Assembly: GCF_023278045.1 (NCBI RefSeq) | Contig: NZ_CP056783.1 | Location: 1,769,501 to 1,833,500, forward strand | Direction: 5' to 3' | Length of the DNA stretch: 64,000 bases | From: Flavobacterium sp. K5-23 | Lineage (GTDB): Bacteria; Bacteroidota; Bacteroidia; Flavobacteriales; Flavobacteriaceae | Part shown: positions 34,809 through 44,440 of the stretch, in pieces | Numbering within the stretch: the stretch's first letter is position 1 | How the letters are laid out: each line of letters starts with the position of its first letter | Program-made: the position numbers and the translations under genes | Notes under the pieces: model-generated | The model's database searches: none | Told to the model about the DNA's origin: nothing | The model's input: the letters and a program-made list of their open reading frames with translations, nothing else

Positions 34809-37661
34809 ATGCCAAAAGACACATCCATTAAATCAGTATTAATTATAGGCTCAGGACCTATTGTTATTGGTCAAGCTTGCGAATTTGATTACGCAGGATC
34901 ACAATCTGCACGTTCTATACGTGAAGAAGGAATTGAAGTCATTTTGATAAATTCGAATCCCGCTACAATTATGACCGACCCTTCTATGGCCGATCATATT
35001 TATTTAAAACCATTGACTACCAAATCCATTATTGAAATCCTTAAGGCGCATCCGCAAATTGATGCTGTATTGCCTACTATGGGAGGACAAACGGCTTTGA
35101 ACTTGTGTCTTGAAGCGGACGAAAAAGGAATCTGGCAAGATTTTGGCGTAAAAATGATTGGTGTAGATGTAAATGCCATCAATATTACTGAGGATAGAGA
35201 GCAATTTAAACAACTTCTAGCTAGAATAGGTGTTCCTTCTGCCCCTGCAGAAATTTGTACATCTTACCTTAGAGGAAAAGAAATTGCACAAGAATTTGGT
35301 TTCCCATTAGTAATTCGTCCTTCGTTTACTCTTGGAGGAACTGGAGGAGCTGTTGTTTATAAAAAAGAAGATTTTGACGCCCTTTTAACTAGAGGTTTAG
35401 AATCATCACCAATTCACGAAGTCTTGATTGATAAGGCATTAATGGGATGGAAAGAATATGAATTAGAACTTTTAAGAGATAAAAACGATAATGTTGTCAT
35501 CATTTGTTCGATCGAAAATATGGATCCAATGGGAATTCATACTGGAGATTCAATAACGGTTGCCCCAGCAATGACTTTGTCTGACACTACTTTCCAAAGA
35601 ATGCGTGACTATGCTATCTTGATGATGCGTAGTATCGGGAATTTTGCAGGAGGTTGTAACGTACAATTTGCTGTGTCACCTGATGATAAAGAAGATATCG
35701 TTGCAATTGAAATTAATCCTCGTGTATCTCGTTCTTCTGCTTTAGCATCGAAAGCGACTGGGTACCCAATTGCTAAGATTGCTACTAAACTAGCATTAGG
35801 ATACAATCTAGATGAATTACAAAACCAAATCACCAAATCAACTTCGGCTTTATTCGAACCAACTTTGGATTATGTGATTGTGAAAATACCGCGTTGGAAC
35901 TTCGATAAATTTGAAGGAGCTGACAGAACTTTGGGAATCCAAATGAAATCTGTTGGAGAAGTTATGGGAATTGGACGTTCGTTTCAAGAAGCGCTTCACA
36001 AAGCGACTCAATCATTGGAAATAAAAAGAAATGGTTTAGGTGCTGACGGAAAAGGATATACAAACTACGAACAAATTATCGAGAAACTAACCAATGCAAG
36101 TTGGGATCGTGTTTTTGTGATTTATGATGCTATTGCCATGGGGATTCCTTTGAGCCGTATCCATGAAATCACTAAAATTGATATGTGGTTCTTAAAACAA
36201 TACGAAGAGCTTTATACTTTAGAAAAAGAAATTTCAAATTATAAAGTGGATGTTTTACCAAAAGAGCTTATGCTTGAAGCAAAACAAAAAGGATTTGCCG
36301 ACAGACAGATTGCCCATATGATGGGTTGTTTAGAAAGTGAAGTGCATAGCAAACGTATGGATTTGAATATCAATCGTGTATTCAAATTAGTAGATACTTG
36401 TGCTGCAGAGTTCAAAGCAAAAACACCATACTATTACTCGACTTTTGAAGCAGAGATTGAAAAAGCAAATGGCGAGCGTTACGTAGATAACGAAAGCATA
36501 GTAACTGATAAAAAGAAAGTAATTGTTCTTGGGTCAGGACCAAACAGAATTGGACAAGGAATCGAATTTGATTATTCTTGTGTACACGGTATACTAGCTG
36601 CTAAAGAATGCGGATACGAAACTATCATGATCAACTGTAATCCTGAAACGGTTTCTACTGATTTTGATACAGCTGATAAATTATATTTTGAACCGGTTTT
36701 CTGGGAGCATATCTACGATATTATCCTTCACGAAAAGCCTGAAGGTGTTATTGTACAGTTAGGTGGACAAACAGCTTTGAAATTAGCTGAAAAACTATCT
36801 AAATACGGAGTAAAGATCATTGGAACTAGTTTTGATGCTTTGGATTTAGCCGAAGATAGAGGAAGATTCTCTGAATTACTTACGGATTTAAAAATTCCTT
36901 TTCCTCAGTTTGGAATTGCTGAAACGGCGGATGAAGCTTCTGCTTTAGCGGATGTTTTGGACTTCCCATTATTGATTCGTCCTTCTTATGTATTGGGTGG
37001 ACAAGGAATGAAGATTGTAATCAACAAGCAAGAATTAGAAGAGCATGTTGTGAATTTATTGAAAACGATTCCTGGAAACAAATTACTTTTAGACCACTAT
37101 CTTGATGGTGCGATAGAAGCAGAGGCGGATGCAATTTGTGACGGTGAAAATGTGTATATCATAGGAATTATGGAACACATAGAGCCTTGTGGAGTTCACT
37201 CTGGAGATAGTAACGCGACATTACCTCCCTTTAATTTAGGGGAATTTGTAATGCAACAAATTAAAGACCATACTAAGAAAATAGCCTTGGCTTTAAAAAC
37301 AGTAGGTTTGATCAACATTCAATTTGCGATAAAAGACGATACAGTTTATATCATTGAAGCAAACCCTAGAGCTTCTCGTACGGTTCCGTTTATTGCAAAA
37401 GCGTATGGAGAGCCTTATGTAAATTATGCCACGAAAGTAATGTTAGGTCACAATAAAGTAACCGACTTTAAATTCAATCCACAATTGAAAGGATTTGCCA
37501 TTAAGCAACCAGTTTTCTCTTTCAGTAAGTTTCCTAATGTAAATAAAGCATTAGGACCTGAAATGAAATCAACAGGAGAAAGTATCTTGTTTATTGATGA
37601 CTTAAAAGACGACCAATTCTACGAATTATATTCTAGAAGAAAAATGTATTTGAGTAAATAA
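34809..37661 (+). CDS. carB: Carbamoyl-phosphate synthase large subunit (lacking the C-terminal allosteric domain)
   Basis: The 950-residue cytoplasmic enzyme makes carbamoyl phosphate from bicarbonate, ATP and glutamine-derived ammonia for arginine and pyrimidine synthesis. It shows the duplicated structure: first half SVLIIGSGPIVIGQACEFDY and IRPSFTLGGTGG; second half KVIVLGSGPNRIGQGIEFDY and IRPSYVLGGQG, each with an ATP-grasp domain. The protein stops soon after LGPEMKSTGES, where E. coli CarB (1073 residues) continues into the MGS-like allosteric domain that binds UMP, IMP and ornithine. This shorter form is, as far as I know, usual in Bacteroidetes. carA is not adjacent. Start at 34809: the frame upstream runs through the promoter box. 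Confidence 0.97.
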   Translation: MPKDTSIKSVLIIGSGPIVIGQACEFDYAGSQSARSIREEGIEVILINSNPATIMTDPSMADHIYLKPLTTKSIIEILKAHPQIDAVLPTMGGQTALNLCLEADEKGIWQDFGVKMIGVDVNAINITEDREQFKQLLARIGVPSAPAEICTSYLRGKEIAQEFGFPLVIRPSFTLGGTGGAVVYKKEDFDALLTRGLESSPIHEVLIDKALMGWKEYELELLRDKNDNVVIICSIENMDPMGIHTGDSITVAPAMTLSDTTFQRMRDYAILMMRSIGNFAGGCNVQFAVSPDDKEDIVAIEINPRVSRSSALASKATGYPIAKIATKLALGYNLDELQNQITKSTSALFEPTLDYVIVKIPRWNFDKFEGADRTLGIQMKSVGEVMGIGRSFQEALHKATQSLEIKRNGLGADGKGYTNYEQIIEKLTNASWDRVFVIYDAIAMGIPLSRIHEITKIDMWFLKQYEELYTLEKEISNYKVDVLPKELMLEAKQKGFADRQIAHMMGCLESEVHSKRMDLNINRVFKLVDTCAAEFKAKTPYYYSTFEAEIEKANGERYVDNESIVTDKKKVIVLGSGPNRIGQGIEFDYSCVHGILAAKECGYETIMINCNPETVSTDFDTADKLYFEPVFWEHIYDIILHEKPEGVIVQLGGQTALKLAEKLSKYGVKIIGTSFDALDLAEDRGRFSELLTDLKIPFPQFGIAETADEASALADVLDFPLLIRPSYVLGGQGMKIVINKQELEEHVVNLLKTIPGNKLLLDHYLDGAIEAEADAICDGENVYIIGIMEHIEPCGVHSGDSNATLPPFNLGEFVMQQIKDHTKKIALALKTVGLINIQFAIKDDTVYIIEANPRASRTVPFIAKAYGEPYVNYATKVMLGHNKVTDFKFNPQLKGFAIKQPVFSFSKFPNVNKALGPEMKSTGESILFIDDLKDDQFYELYSRRKMYLSK

Positions 37662-37680
37662 ACTTAAATAATTGATATTG

Positions 37681-37709
37681 AAAAAGCCCCGTTTGGGGCT
37701 TTTTTTTTT
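37681..37709 (+). terminator. Terminator after carB
   Basis: AAAAAGCCCC-GTTT-GGGGCTTTTT with a T-run, about 20 bp after the carB stop. Confidence 0.9.
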
Positions 37710-37840
37710 GAATCTATATGTTCTTAAGTAACTGTTTTTCATAATAATATCAATACGAATGGCAAATGAAAATTTATGTGCTAAAAACATTAAATCACAG
37801 AATTTATACCAAATGAACTCACAAAATATCAGTTATTGAA

Positions 37841-40099
37841 TTATTCTTTTTTCTTCACTTTCAAATTAAAATTTGCTTTTCCTAATAGTCCTTCGGTACT
37901 TACTCCTTCTATATTTCCTGTAAAAGAAGTTTCTATATCTGAGCAATAGAAAGTTACAGTAGCTTCTCCATTTTCATCAGTAATAATTGATGGGTTCCAA
38001 TATAAGGTATTCCTGTAATCAGGTAAATGGTCTAATTCGGATTGGCCTTCATATATTGGTTGGTAAAATTCTCTTTTTCGATAAAATCCTTTTAGCATTT
38101 TTAAATTAAATTTTTCCATAAGTTCTTTTTCACTCAAAATCTTTCCTTCATATCGAATTTTTCTTGTTCCATCTGAACTCCAATATAATTTTCCGTCAAT
38201 AGGTTTGACATCATATGATCCTGGGTGGTTAAAGCAATTTAAAAGACCATTGTGGCAAACATAATCAGTATTATCTAATTTAGTCAGTTCATTTAGTGAA
38301 CCCAAATACTTGTCTCGATACAACTTTTTACTCTTTGTTTTGATCTTAACTTCTTTTAGACGATTAACATTTTTAGATATGGAAAAAATTTCACTTGTAT
38401 CTATTGTTGTTTCTTCTTGTATTTTTGAAATTGGATAGTTTATGAAAACTGTATTTCGATTATTTTTTATTATATCAAATGACGAGTCTTTAATGTTAAG
38501 CCTAACTTTATTATTTTCAGACGATAAAGGTTTGAGGTATAAATAGCCACTTTCAGCTTCTATAAGATGATGATGATTAACAACAAAACGTCCTATAGAA
38601 TCGGTCATAATAATATCTTTGTTATTCTGGAGGTCTGAAGTAAAGACCATCACAAAATTTTGAGTTGGTTTTTCAGTTTTCTTAATTTTTTTTTCTGAAA
38701 TGATTTGCCCTTTAATGTCATCTGAAAGGAGCATTTGTGGTTGTTCTTTTAAGTTTTCTTCATTCCATACATAGCGTCTCCACCCTTGTGTAAGCAATAA
38801 TAAGTCTAGCGCTTCGTTTTTATTGTTGTTTTTTTTATTAAAATAATAAGCGGGATCGTATATAGTACCATTTAATTGAGAGGACAAATAATAATGAGTA
38901 AGAATGTTTTTTCGCTCTAATTTGTCTTCATATAATTTATCAAATATGCTTATTCCTAAATTTGCGATTACAGGTTCGCCATTTTGGTCGGTTACTTTAA
39001 TTTTTAATAGAGAAGTTTCTTTAGTGTTATAAATTTTTTTATCGAGTGTGGTTTCAATATTTAGTTTTATATCTTGATTTACATATACTAATCGCTCTGC
39101 TATAGGCTCTGCATCTTTATTAAAAAGAGTTATTTCGGCAATACCTTGTGGAATATCTTTTAGAGGAATTTTAATGAGTAGTTCTTTGTTTAAATTGGCA
39201 GTTGCGACACTATAAACAACCCCTCTAATTTGTAGTCTTAAGAAAATTGCTTCTTTTTTTAAATTAGAAGTTTGACTTACTTTGAATGTTATAAATTCCT
39301 TTGTGTTTGATATTAGTTGTAATGTTCTTCCGTCAGGAAAAATTTCTGGCAAGTTATATCTTTCATTGTTTTTAGGATCTGTTATTTGAATGTGGTATTT
39401 TTTGTCAGCATTGGGAGTGAATAAAAAACTTCCCATACCAGCATGTTTACTATTAAAATCTAATAAAGGGTTGTCATTTTCATAAAGTTTACCTGATACA
39501 TCAATGGGCAATCCTTCAGAATTTACAGCTTTAAATGCCACCTTGTTTTCAATATTTAAAACTAAATTACCTCCTTCAGGGAAAATAGTGAAATGTGTAA
39601 TGTTGTTATTTTTTGTATCTCCTGGTTTCTGTTTATCTGTTATGTTTTTTAGAATTTTCACTTTCTGAACAGCACAAAACTCTTTACTATCTTTATAAAA
39701 GGAGTGCGAACTATAAGCCTCTAGTGTATAATTACCAGCTTGAAGCGAATCATTTATAAATAGATGTCCATCTACAAAACCATTGATTATTTCAAATTTT
39801 TCTTTCCAGACAATGGAATTGGTATTGTCTTCAATTAATTGTACAAACAATATTTTACTGCGTTCTGATGGAGAATGTGATTGAGCGTCTAATAGATATC
39901 CTTTAAACCATAAATCTTCTTCAGTTTCATATATTCCTTTACTTGTTTGTAAATACACATTATCTAAAGATTGTTTACTTGATAATCCCTCTAGTTTCTC
40001 AACTATAACATCGCTATTATCAAGGCTGTTTATTTGTGAATAGCCCTTGAATCCAGTACTGATGTAAAGCAATAATAAAAAGAATGTTTTTGGATTCAT
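37841..40099 (-). CDS. Exported MG2/macroglobulin-like protein
   Basis: The 752-residue protein starts with a signal peptide (MNPKTFFLLLLYISTGFKGYSQ). The first domain carries the MG2-type motif of Bacteroidetes envelope proteins (VYLQTSKGIYETEEDLWFKG, residues about 48-67), followed by further beta-sandwich domains (IFPEGGNLV, IAERLVYVNQD, ETSLLKIKVTDQNGEPV). The C-terminal domain ends in the family block YWNPSIITDENGEATV. Many relatives carry a TonB-plug-like insert; here only a short region (VCHNGLLNCFNHPGS) stands in that place. Probably periplasmic or outer-membrane-associated; function unknown. The secreted peptidase gene lies 71 bp upstream in the same direction, so they may be co-transcribed. 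Confidence 0.75.
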   Translation of the reverse strand: MNPKTFFLLLLYISTGFKGYSQINSLDNSDVIVEKLEGLSSKQSLDNVYLQTSKGIYETEEDLWFKGYLLDAQSHSPSERSKILFVQLIEDNTNSIVWKEKFEIINGFVDGHLFINDSLQAGNYTLEAYSSHSFYKDSKEFCAVQKVKILKNITDKQKPGDTKNNNITHFTIFPEGGNLVLNIENKVAFKAVNSEGLPIDVSGKLYENDNPLLDFNSKHAGMGSFLFTPNADKKYHIQITDPKNNERYNLPEIFPDGRTLQLISNTKEFITFKVSQTSNLKKEAIFLRLQIRGVVYSVATANLNKELLIKIPLKDIPQGIAEITLFNKDAEPIAERLVYVNQDIKLNIETTLDKKIYNTKETSLLKIKVTDQNGEPVIANLGISIFDKLYEDKLERKNILTHYYLSSQLNGTIYDPAYYFNKKNNNKNEALDLLLLTQGWRRYVWNEENLKEQPQMLLSDDIKGQIISEKKIKKTEKPTQNFVMVFTSDLQNNKDIIMTDSIGRFVVNHHHLIEAESGYLYLKPLSSENNKVRLNIKDSSFDIIKNNRNTVFINYPISKIQEETTIDTSEIFSISKNVNRLKEVKIKTKSKKLYRDKYLGSLNELTKLDNTDYVCHNGLLNCFNHPGSYDVKPIDGKLYWSSDGTRKIRYEGKILSEKELMEKFNLKMLKGFYRKREFYQPIYEGQSELDHLPDYRNTLYWNPSIITDENGEATVTFYCSDIETSFTGNIEGVSTEGLLGKANFNLKVKKKE

Positions 40100-40170
40100 T
40101 AGATGCGTTATATGATTTTTTCAATTTTTCAATGCTATATATGTTCTTGTTTCTAAAAAAAAACGATAGT

Positions 40171-41706
40171 CTATTTTATTAGCATAATTGAACCCATAGT
40201 TTCAATACCATCAAATAAATTTTGAAGTCGAATATTTTCATTTTCGGCATGTTGATTATTGTCGTGATTCGCTATTGGAACTGAAACGGTATTGCCTTTT
40301 AGGTATTTTTCGAATAAATACAAAGGTAGACTTCCGCCCATAGTAGGTTGCAATACAACTTGATCATTCGTTGTAGCTTTAACTGCTGCAATGACTTTTT
40401 TAATAATTGGTAAATCCATTGAAGTACGTTGCGCATTTATTCCATTTTCATTTGCATTTATTTTTATAATTTTTGGATGTAAATTTCTTTCTTCATCTGT
40501 AGGTTCATTGCTAGTGACAAAATACCCTTGTTCTCTTATATGATTAATTACTTTTTGCTGTTGTCTTTCCCATTCGTTACCTAATACTAATCTTAGGTCA
40601 AGCACAGCTGTCGCGGTGGTTGGGATTTGATTTGAAGCCATTTTACCTACGTTGCCGCTTTGCATACCATTTATATTTAATGAAGGCAGATTGATTGACT
40701 CACTTAATGATTTACCTTTCATTTCTGGACTACCCATACCAAGTTCAGTCTTCATTTGTTCGTCAACAGAAGGTACTTCTAACAATGCTGCTTTCTCAGA
40801 GGGACTTAATGGAATCACATCATCATAAAAGCCTTTTATTGTCACTCGACCATCATTATCTTTCATTGAGGCTAATAACTGTGCTAACATCATTGCAGGA
40901 TTTGGCGCCCAGTTCCCATAATGGCCACTATGTAATGGTCTTTTTGAAGCATATACAGTGAGATCAATGTTTGCGTCACCTCTAACACCAAAATAAATTT
41001 GCTTTTTACCGGACTGATGAACAGGACCGTCACATATTACCCATAAATCGGATTGTAAGAGAGGGGCATTTTTTTGTAAAATCTCATCTAAGTGGGTAGA
41101 ACCTTCTTCCTCTTCACCTTCAAAAAAGAATTTAATATTATAAGTGGGTTTTAATCCGCTTTTATTGATGGCGTCGTAAGCATTTATAATAGCGTCAACT
41201 CCAGCTTTATCATCAGAAGCACCTCTAGCGTATATTCTCCATTCGTTATTGTATTTTCCGTCTACAGGGAAAGGGATGTTTGTACCATTTTTATCAATAG
41301 CAGCGGTATATAATTTAGGAGTAAAAGGACTCAAATTTTGATCCCATTGTGCAGGATTTACAGGTTGTCCGTCATAATGTGCATAGAAAATTAAAGTTTG
41401 TTTTGCACCTGGAACAAGTACTTCTCCATAAACAGCTGGAGTACTGTTTTTAGTTTCTCCGTGTAAAAGCTGTACGTTCTTGATGCCTTTTCGATTCATC
41501 ATTGACATAATAAAATCGGCGTTTTTACGAAGACTTAATGGGTCTGAAGCAACATTAGGCAATCTTAAAAATTCTGAAAATTCAGTTATGATTTCGTTTG
41601 CATTCTTTTGCGTGTATTTTTTTATTTTTAAACTCTCTACTGATTGAGCGGAAAGTAGTTGTGTTGTCAAAACTAACAATAAAATAATTTGGCTATGTTT
41701 TTTCAT
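40171..41706 (-). CDS. Secreted M20-family metallopeptidase (dipeptidase-like)
   Basis: The 511-residue zinc peptidase has a signal peptide (MKKHSQIILLLVLTTQLLSA/QS), placing it in the periplasm or outside. M20 metal-binding blocks are present: AHYDGQP with His110 and Asp112, RGASDDKAG with bridging Asp165, EGEEEEGS with the catalytic-base and ligand glutamates (196-200), and a late His in IANHDNNQHAENE. A dimerisation domain fits the middle (about 235-385). By family it hydrolyses short peptides or N-acyl amino acids; the exact substrate is unknown. Length is typical of the carnosinase/PepV-like branch. Confidence 0.88.
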   Translation of the reverse strand: MKKHSQIILLLVLTTQLLSAQSVESLKIKKYTQKNANEIITEFSEFLRLPNVASDPLSLRKNADFIMSMMNRKGIKNVQLLHGETKNSTPAVYGEVLVPGAKQTLIFYAHYDGQPVNPAQWDQNLSPFTPKLYTAAIDKNGTNIPFPVDGKYNNEWRIYARGASDDKAGVDAIINAYDAINKSGLKPTYNIKFFFEGEEEEGSTHLDEILQKNAPLLQSDLWVICDGPVHQSGKKQIYFGVRGDANIDLTVYASKRPLHSGHYGNWAPNPAMMLAQLLASMKDNDGRVTIKGFYDDVIPLSPSEKAALLEVPSVDEQMKTELGMGSPEMKGKSLSESINLPSLNINGMQSGNVGKMASNQIPTTATAVLDLRLVLGNEWERQQQKVINHIREQGYFVTSNEPTDEERNLHPKIIKINANENGINAQRTSMDLPIIKKVIAAVKATTNDQVVLQPTMGGSLPLYLFEKYLKGNTVSVPIANHDNNQHAENENIRLQNLFDGIETMGSIMLIK

Positions 41707-41845
41707 AAAATGAGTTTAGTTTGTTAGGTGTTAAAAAAACAATTTATTTATAATTGTCATTCATTAAAAAATTTCTAAATCTAATATGTTATTAATGCTT
41801 TTCTAAAAATCATCTGGTAACTATATTAAACTAATTAAGATGGTT

Positions 41846-41911
41846 CTAATAAGTTTTGCTTTCGAATAATTTCCAATCTTCTTTTTCAAGTTCATTTCTC
41901 AGACGTGCCAA
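41846..41911 (-). other. Possible 3' gene remnant in the gap before the M20 peptidase
   Basis: On the minus strand 22 codons read LARLRNELEKEDWKLFESKTY then stop, with protein-like composition, but stops in the same frame precede them. I see no start or upstream continuation. It may be the tail of a deleted gene; chance is not excluded. Confidence 0.2.
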
Positions 41912-41930
41912 TTAGATTATTCTTCCTTAC

Positions 41931-42794
41931 TCAATGATTTTTTTTAAAAACTTTTTTAAATGTTTTTATAACGATCAAAGTAATTATTCCGATTACTAAT
42001 CCAATAATGAATTCTCCTATTATTGAAGGAATGCTATTTACCAAATGATGTAGAAATTCAATGTTGTGGATAAAGATTCCACCTGCAACTAAAATCAATG
42101 CTATTGTTCCCACAAAGGCAAGTCCTTTAATTACTTTGGGTAATGCTTGTATTAGTAGATTTCCAATAAATTTTGAGGCACTATTTTTTTTATTAACCAG
42201 TTTAATTCCTAAATCATCCATTCTTACAATAAGGGCTACAATACCATAAACTCCTGCTGTTGCTAGAATTGCCACGATTGAGACTACAATAATTTGGGTA
42301 GTGATGGGTTTGCCTAATACAGTACCAAGCGCTATAATTACGATTTCTACAGACAAAATAAAGTCAGTTACGATAGCTGATTTAATTTTCTCTTTTTCAA
42401 TAATTAATATTTCAGCTTCGGTTAGAATTTCGATTTTAATATTACTTTCTGAATGACTATGTGGGAATAAATATTCGTGTATTTTTTCAGCACCTTCATA
42501 GGCAAGGTAAATAGCTCCTAACACAAGTATTACTGTAACTACCCAAGGCACAAAAGCACTTAATAGAAATGCTAATGGCAGGATAATTAATTTATTTAAA
42601 AAGGACCCTTTGGTAATTGCCCATAAAACAGGTATTTCTCTTGAAGAAACAAATCCTGACGCTTTTTCAGCATTAACAGCTAAATCATCTCCTAATATTC
42701 CCGCTGTTTTTTTGGTGGCAATTTTACTCATTACCGCAACATCATCCATAAGAGCTGCGATATCATCTAATAGTGCAAAAAATCCTGAAGCCAT
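41931..42794 (-). CDS. DUF808 (YedI family) inner-membrane protein
   Basis: The 287-residue protein begins MASGFFALLDDIAALMDDVAVMSK and contains KKTAGILGDDLAVNAEKASGF, both diagnostic of DUF808. It has about six membrane helices (for example LIILPLAFLLSAFVPWVVTV and a C-terminal IIGEFIIGLVIGIITLIVI) and a His-containing loop EYLFPHSHSESN. Function is unknown in the family; E. coli YedI is the best-known member. The deiodinase-like gene ends 44 bp upstream on the same strand, so a shared transcript is possible. Confidence 0.85.
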   Translation of the reverse strand: MASGFFALLDDIAALMDDVAVMSKIATKKTAGILGDDLAVNAEKASGFVSSREIPVLWAITKGSFLNKLIILPLAFLLSAFVPWVVTVILVLGAIYLAYEGAEKIHEYLFPHSHSESNIKIEILTEAEILIIEKEKIKSAIVTDFILSVEIVIIALGTVLGKPITTQIIVVSIVAILATAGVYGIVALIVRMDDLGIKLVNKKNSASKFIGNLLIQALPKVIKGLAFVGTIALILVAGGIFIHNIEFLHHLVNSIPSIIGEFIIGLVIGIITLIVIKTFKKVFKKNH

Positions 42795-42838
42795 ACGTTT
42801 AATTCTATTTTAATTCCTTTTATTTAGGATTTTTCTAA

Positions 42839-43522
42839 TTAATAAAAAGCACAAATGTCATCTATTCCTTTTCTTCCTAAATCTGGGACCCAGCATTCAT
42901 CTGCAGGATATCCCACGGGAATTAATAGAAACGGCTTTTCGTTTTCAGGGCGGTTTAGGGTTTTACTCAAGAAGCCCATTGGACTAGGAGTATGTGTTAA
43001 GGAGACTAATCCGGCTTGGTGTATTGCAGCTAATAAAAATCCAGTTGCTAAGCCTACACTTTCCTGTACGTAGTAATTGTTTTTCTTTTTTCCTTCAGGA
43101 CCAAATTCGTAAATGCGTCTAAAAACGATGATAAGGTAAGGTGCAGTTTCCAGAAATGGTTTGCGCCAATCCGTTCCCAAAGGCTTTAAATCCTCCAGCC
43201 AATCGCTCGACATTCGGGATTCATAGCTTTCCAGTTCTTCTTCTTCGGCAGCGATGCGTATTTGTTTTTTAATTTCGGGATTTGATACCACACAAAAAGT
43301 CCAAGGTTGTTTGTGAGCACCAGAAGGAGCTGTTGAGGCCGTTTTTATCAAGTTTTCGATTACTTCTCGTGGCACTTCTTTATTCGAAAATTCCCTAACA
43401 GAACGTCTGGAATCCATTGATTCATAAAAGGCTTGAGAGCGCTTCAGTAGTTCGGTGTCTGTTAATATAGGTCTGTTGTATGCTATATAAGGGTGGTCTT
43501 CAATTATTTTTTTATCAGGCAT
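42839..43522 (-). CDS. Nitroreductase-fold flavoprotein, iodotyrosine-deiodinase-like
   Basis: The 227-residue FMN enzyme has the nitroreductase N-terminus (SRRSVREFSNKEVP, APSGAHKQPW). It resembles iodotyrosine deiodinase (IYD) strongly through the lid and C-terminal half: DWRKPFLETAPYLIIVF, GKKKNNYYVQESVGLATG, GLVSLTHTPSPMG, RPENEKPFLLIPVGYP, VPDLGRK. The IYD substrate triad Glu-Tyr-Lys is kept: Glu96, Tyr100 and Lys121, with the same spacing as mouse Glu157, Tyr161 and Lys182. By family it could reductively dehalogenate halotyrosines; another aromatic substrate is possible. The frame opens at a TTG (43549), but the -7 box TACATTTG overlaps it, so the ATG at 43522 is taken. Confidence 0.85.
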   Translation of the reverse strand: MPDKKIIEDHPYIAYNRPILTDTELLKRSQAFYESMDSRRSVREFSNKEVPREVIENLIKTASTAPSGAHKQPWTFCVVSNPEIKKQIRIAAEEEELESYESRMSSDWLEDLKPLGTDWRKPFLETAPYLIIVFRRIYEFGPEGKKKNNYYVQESVGLATGFLLAAIHQAGLVSLTHTPSPMGFLSKTLNRPENEKPFLLIPVGYPADECWVPDLGRKGIDDICAFY

Positions 43523-43546
43523 TTTTAATGTTTTTATTCTTATTCT

Positions 43547-43554
43547 CAAATGTA
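43547..43554 (-). promoter_or_regulatory. -7 box TACATTTG of the deiodinase-like gene
   Basis: On the minus strand TACATTTG matches TAnnTTTG, about 24 bp upstream of the ATG at 43522. It is the likely promoter of this gene and perhaps the DUF808 gene. Confidence 0.5.
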
Positions 43555-43690
43555 ATTAAATTTATTTGAGCAGCAACATTTTGAATGTCTCATATTAGCA
43601 GTATGTTCAACTACTTTTGGAGTTTATGATTTTTTTTAAAGTATGATTGGGTATTGATTTGTATAATAATGAGATGGATATAAGTTAAAT

Positions 43691-44344
43691 TTATTCCATT
43701 TTATTATTAAAATATTTTTTATACCAATCTATCGCCGATTCAGCTACTTCCTGCAAAGCTCCCGGCTCCTCAAAAAGATGAGTAGCGCCAGGAATTGTTT
43801 TCATTTCTTTTATTGTATTTATTTCGTCGTAAGCTTGTTTATTCATAATTACAACTGGAACATCCATCTGGCCCACAATAAGTAGTGTGGGTGCTGTTAC
43901 TAATGCTAATGCGCTTAAACCTAAATCTGGTCGACCTCCACGTGAGACAACGGCTTTTATGGTGTTGCCAAAATAAGCAGCTGCCCTTAAAGCAGAAGCT
44001 GCCCCAGTACTTGCCCCAAAATAAGCAAATGGATACCCTTTAGTGTTTTCGTTTTTCATAAGCCATTCTGTAACCTCGATTAATCGGCTGACTAATAAAT
44101 CGATGTTAAATCTGTTTTCATAAATCTCATCTTCTTCCTCTGTAAGTAGGTCAAATAACAGTGTGCCTATATTACTGCGATGAAACATTTTAGCCACATA
44201 ATTATTTCTTGGGCTGAAGCGACTGCTGCCACTTCCATGTGAAAAAATTACAATTCCTATTGCATTTTTAGGAATTACTAAATTTCCCTTTAATGTTACG
44301 TTAGATAAAGGGATGTTGATTTCAAGGATTTCCATAATTGACAT
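43691..44344 (-). CDS. Dienelactone-hydrolase-like alpha/beta hydrolase
   Basis: The 217-residue protein has the alpha/beta-hydrolase core: HGSGSSRFSPRNN oxyanion loop (about residue 36), nucleophile elbow GASTGA (Ser about 112), acid in VGQMDVPV and His in GATHLFEEPG. No signal peptide. This type is found beside, or fused to, phosphoribosyltransferases of the kind encoded by the next gene upstream (44441-45076), so the two probably act together. The natural substrate is not known. Start could be Met1 or Met4. Confidence 0.8.
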   Translation of the reverse strand: MSIMEILEINIPLSNVTLKGNLVIPKNAIGIVIFSHGSGSSRFSPRNNYVAKMFHRSNIGTLLFDLLTEEEDEIYENRFNIDLLVSRLIEVTEWLMKNENTKGYPFAYFGASTGAASALRAAAYFGNTIKAVVSRGGRPDLGLSALALVTAPTLLIVGQMDVPVVIMNKQAYDEINTIKEMKTIPGATHLFEEPGALQEVAESAIDWYKKYFNNKME

Positions 44345-44440
44345 ATTTTAATTATAAAAACGGATTTGTAATTCTTTTCAATGTTTCTATTTTTATTAGA
44401 ATTAAAACTAAACAAATGATTTTAATTATTGGATTCAATA

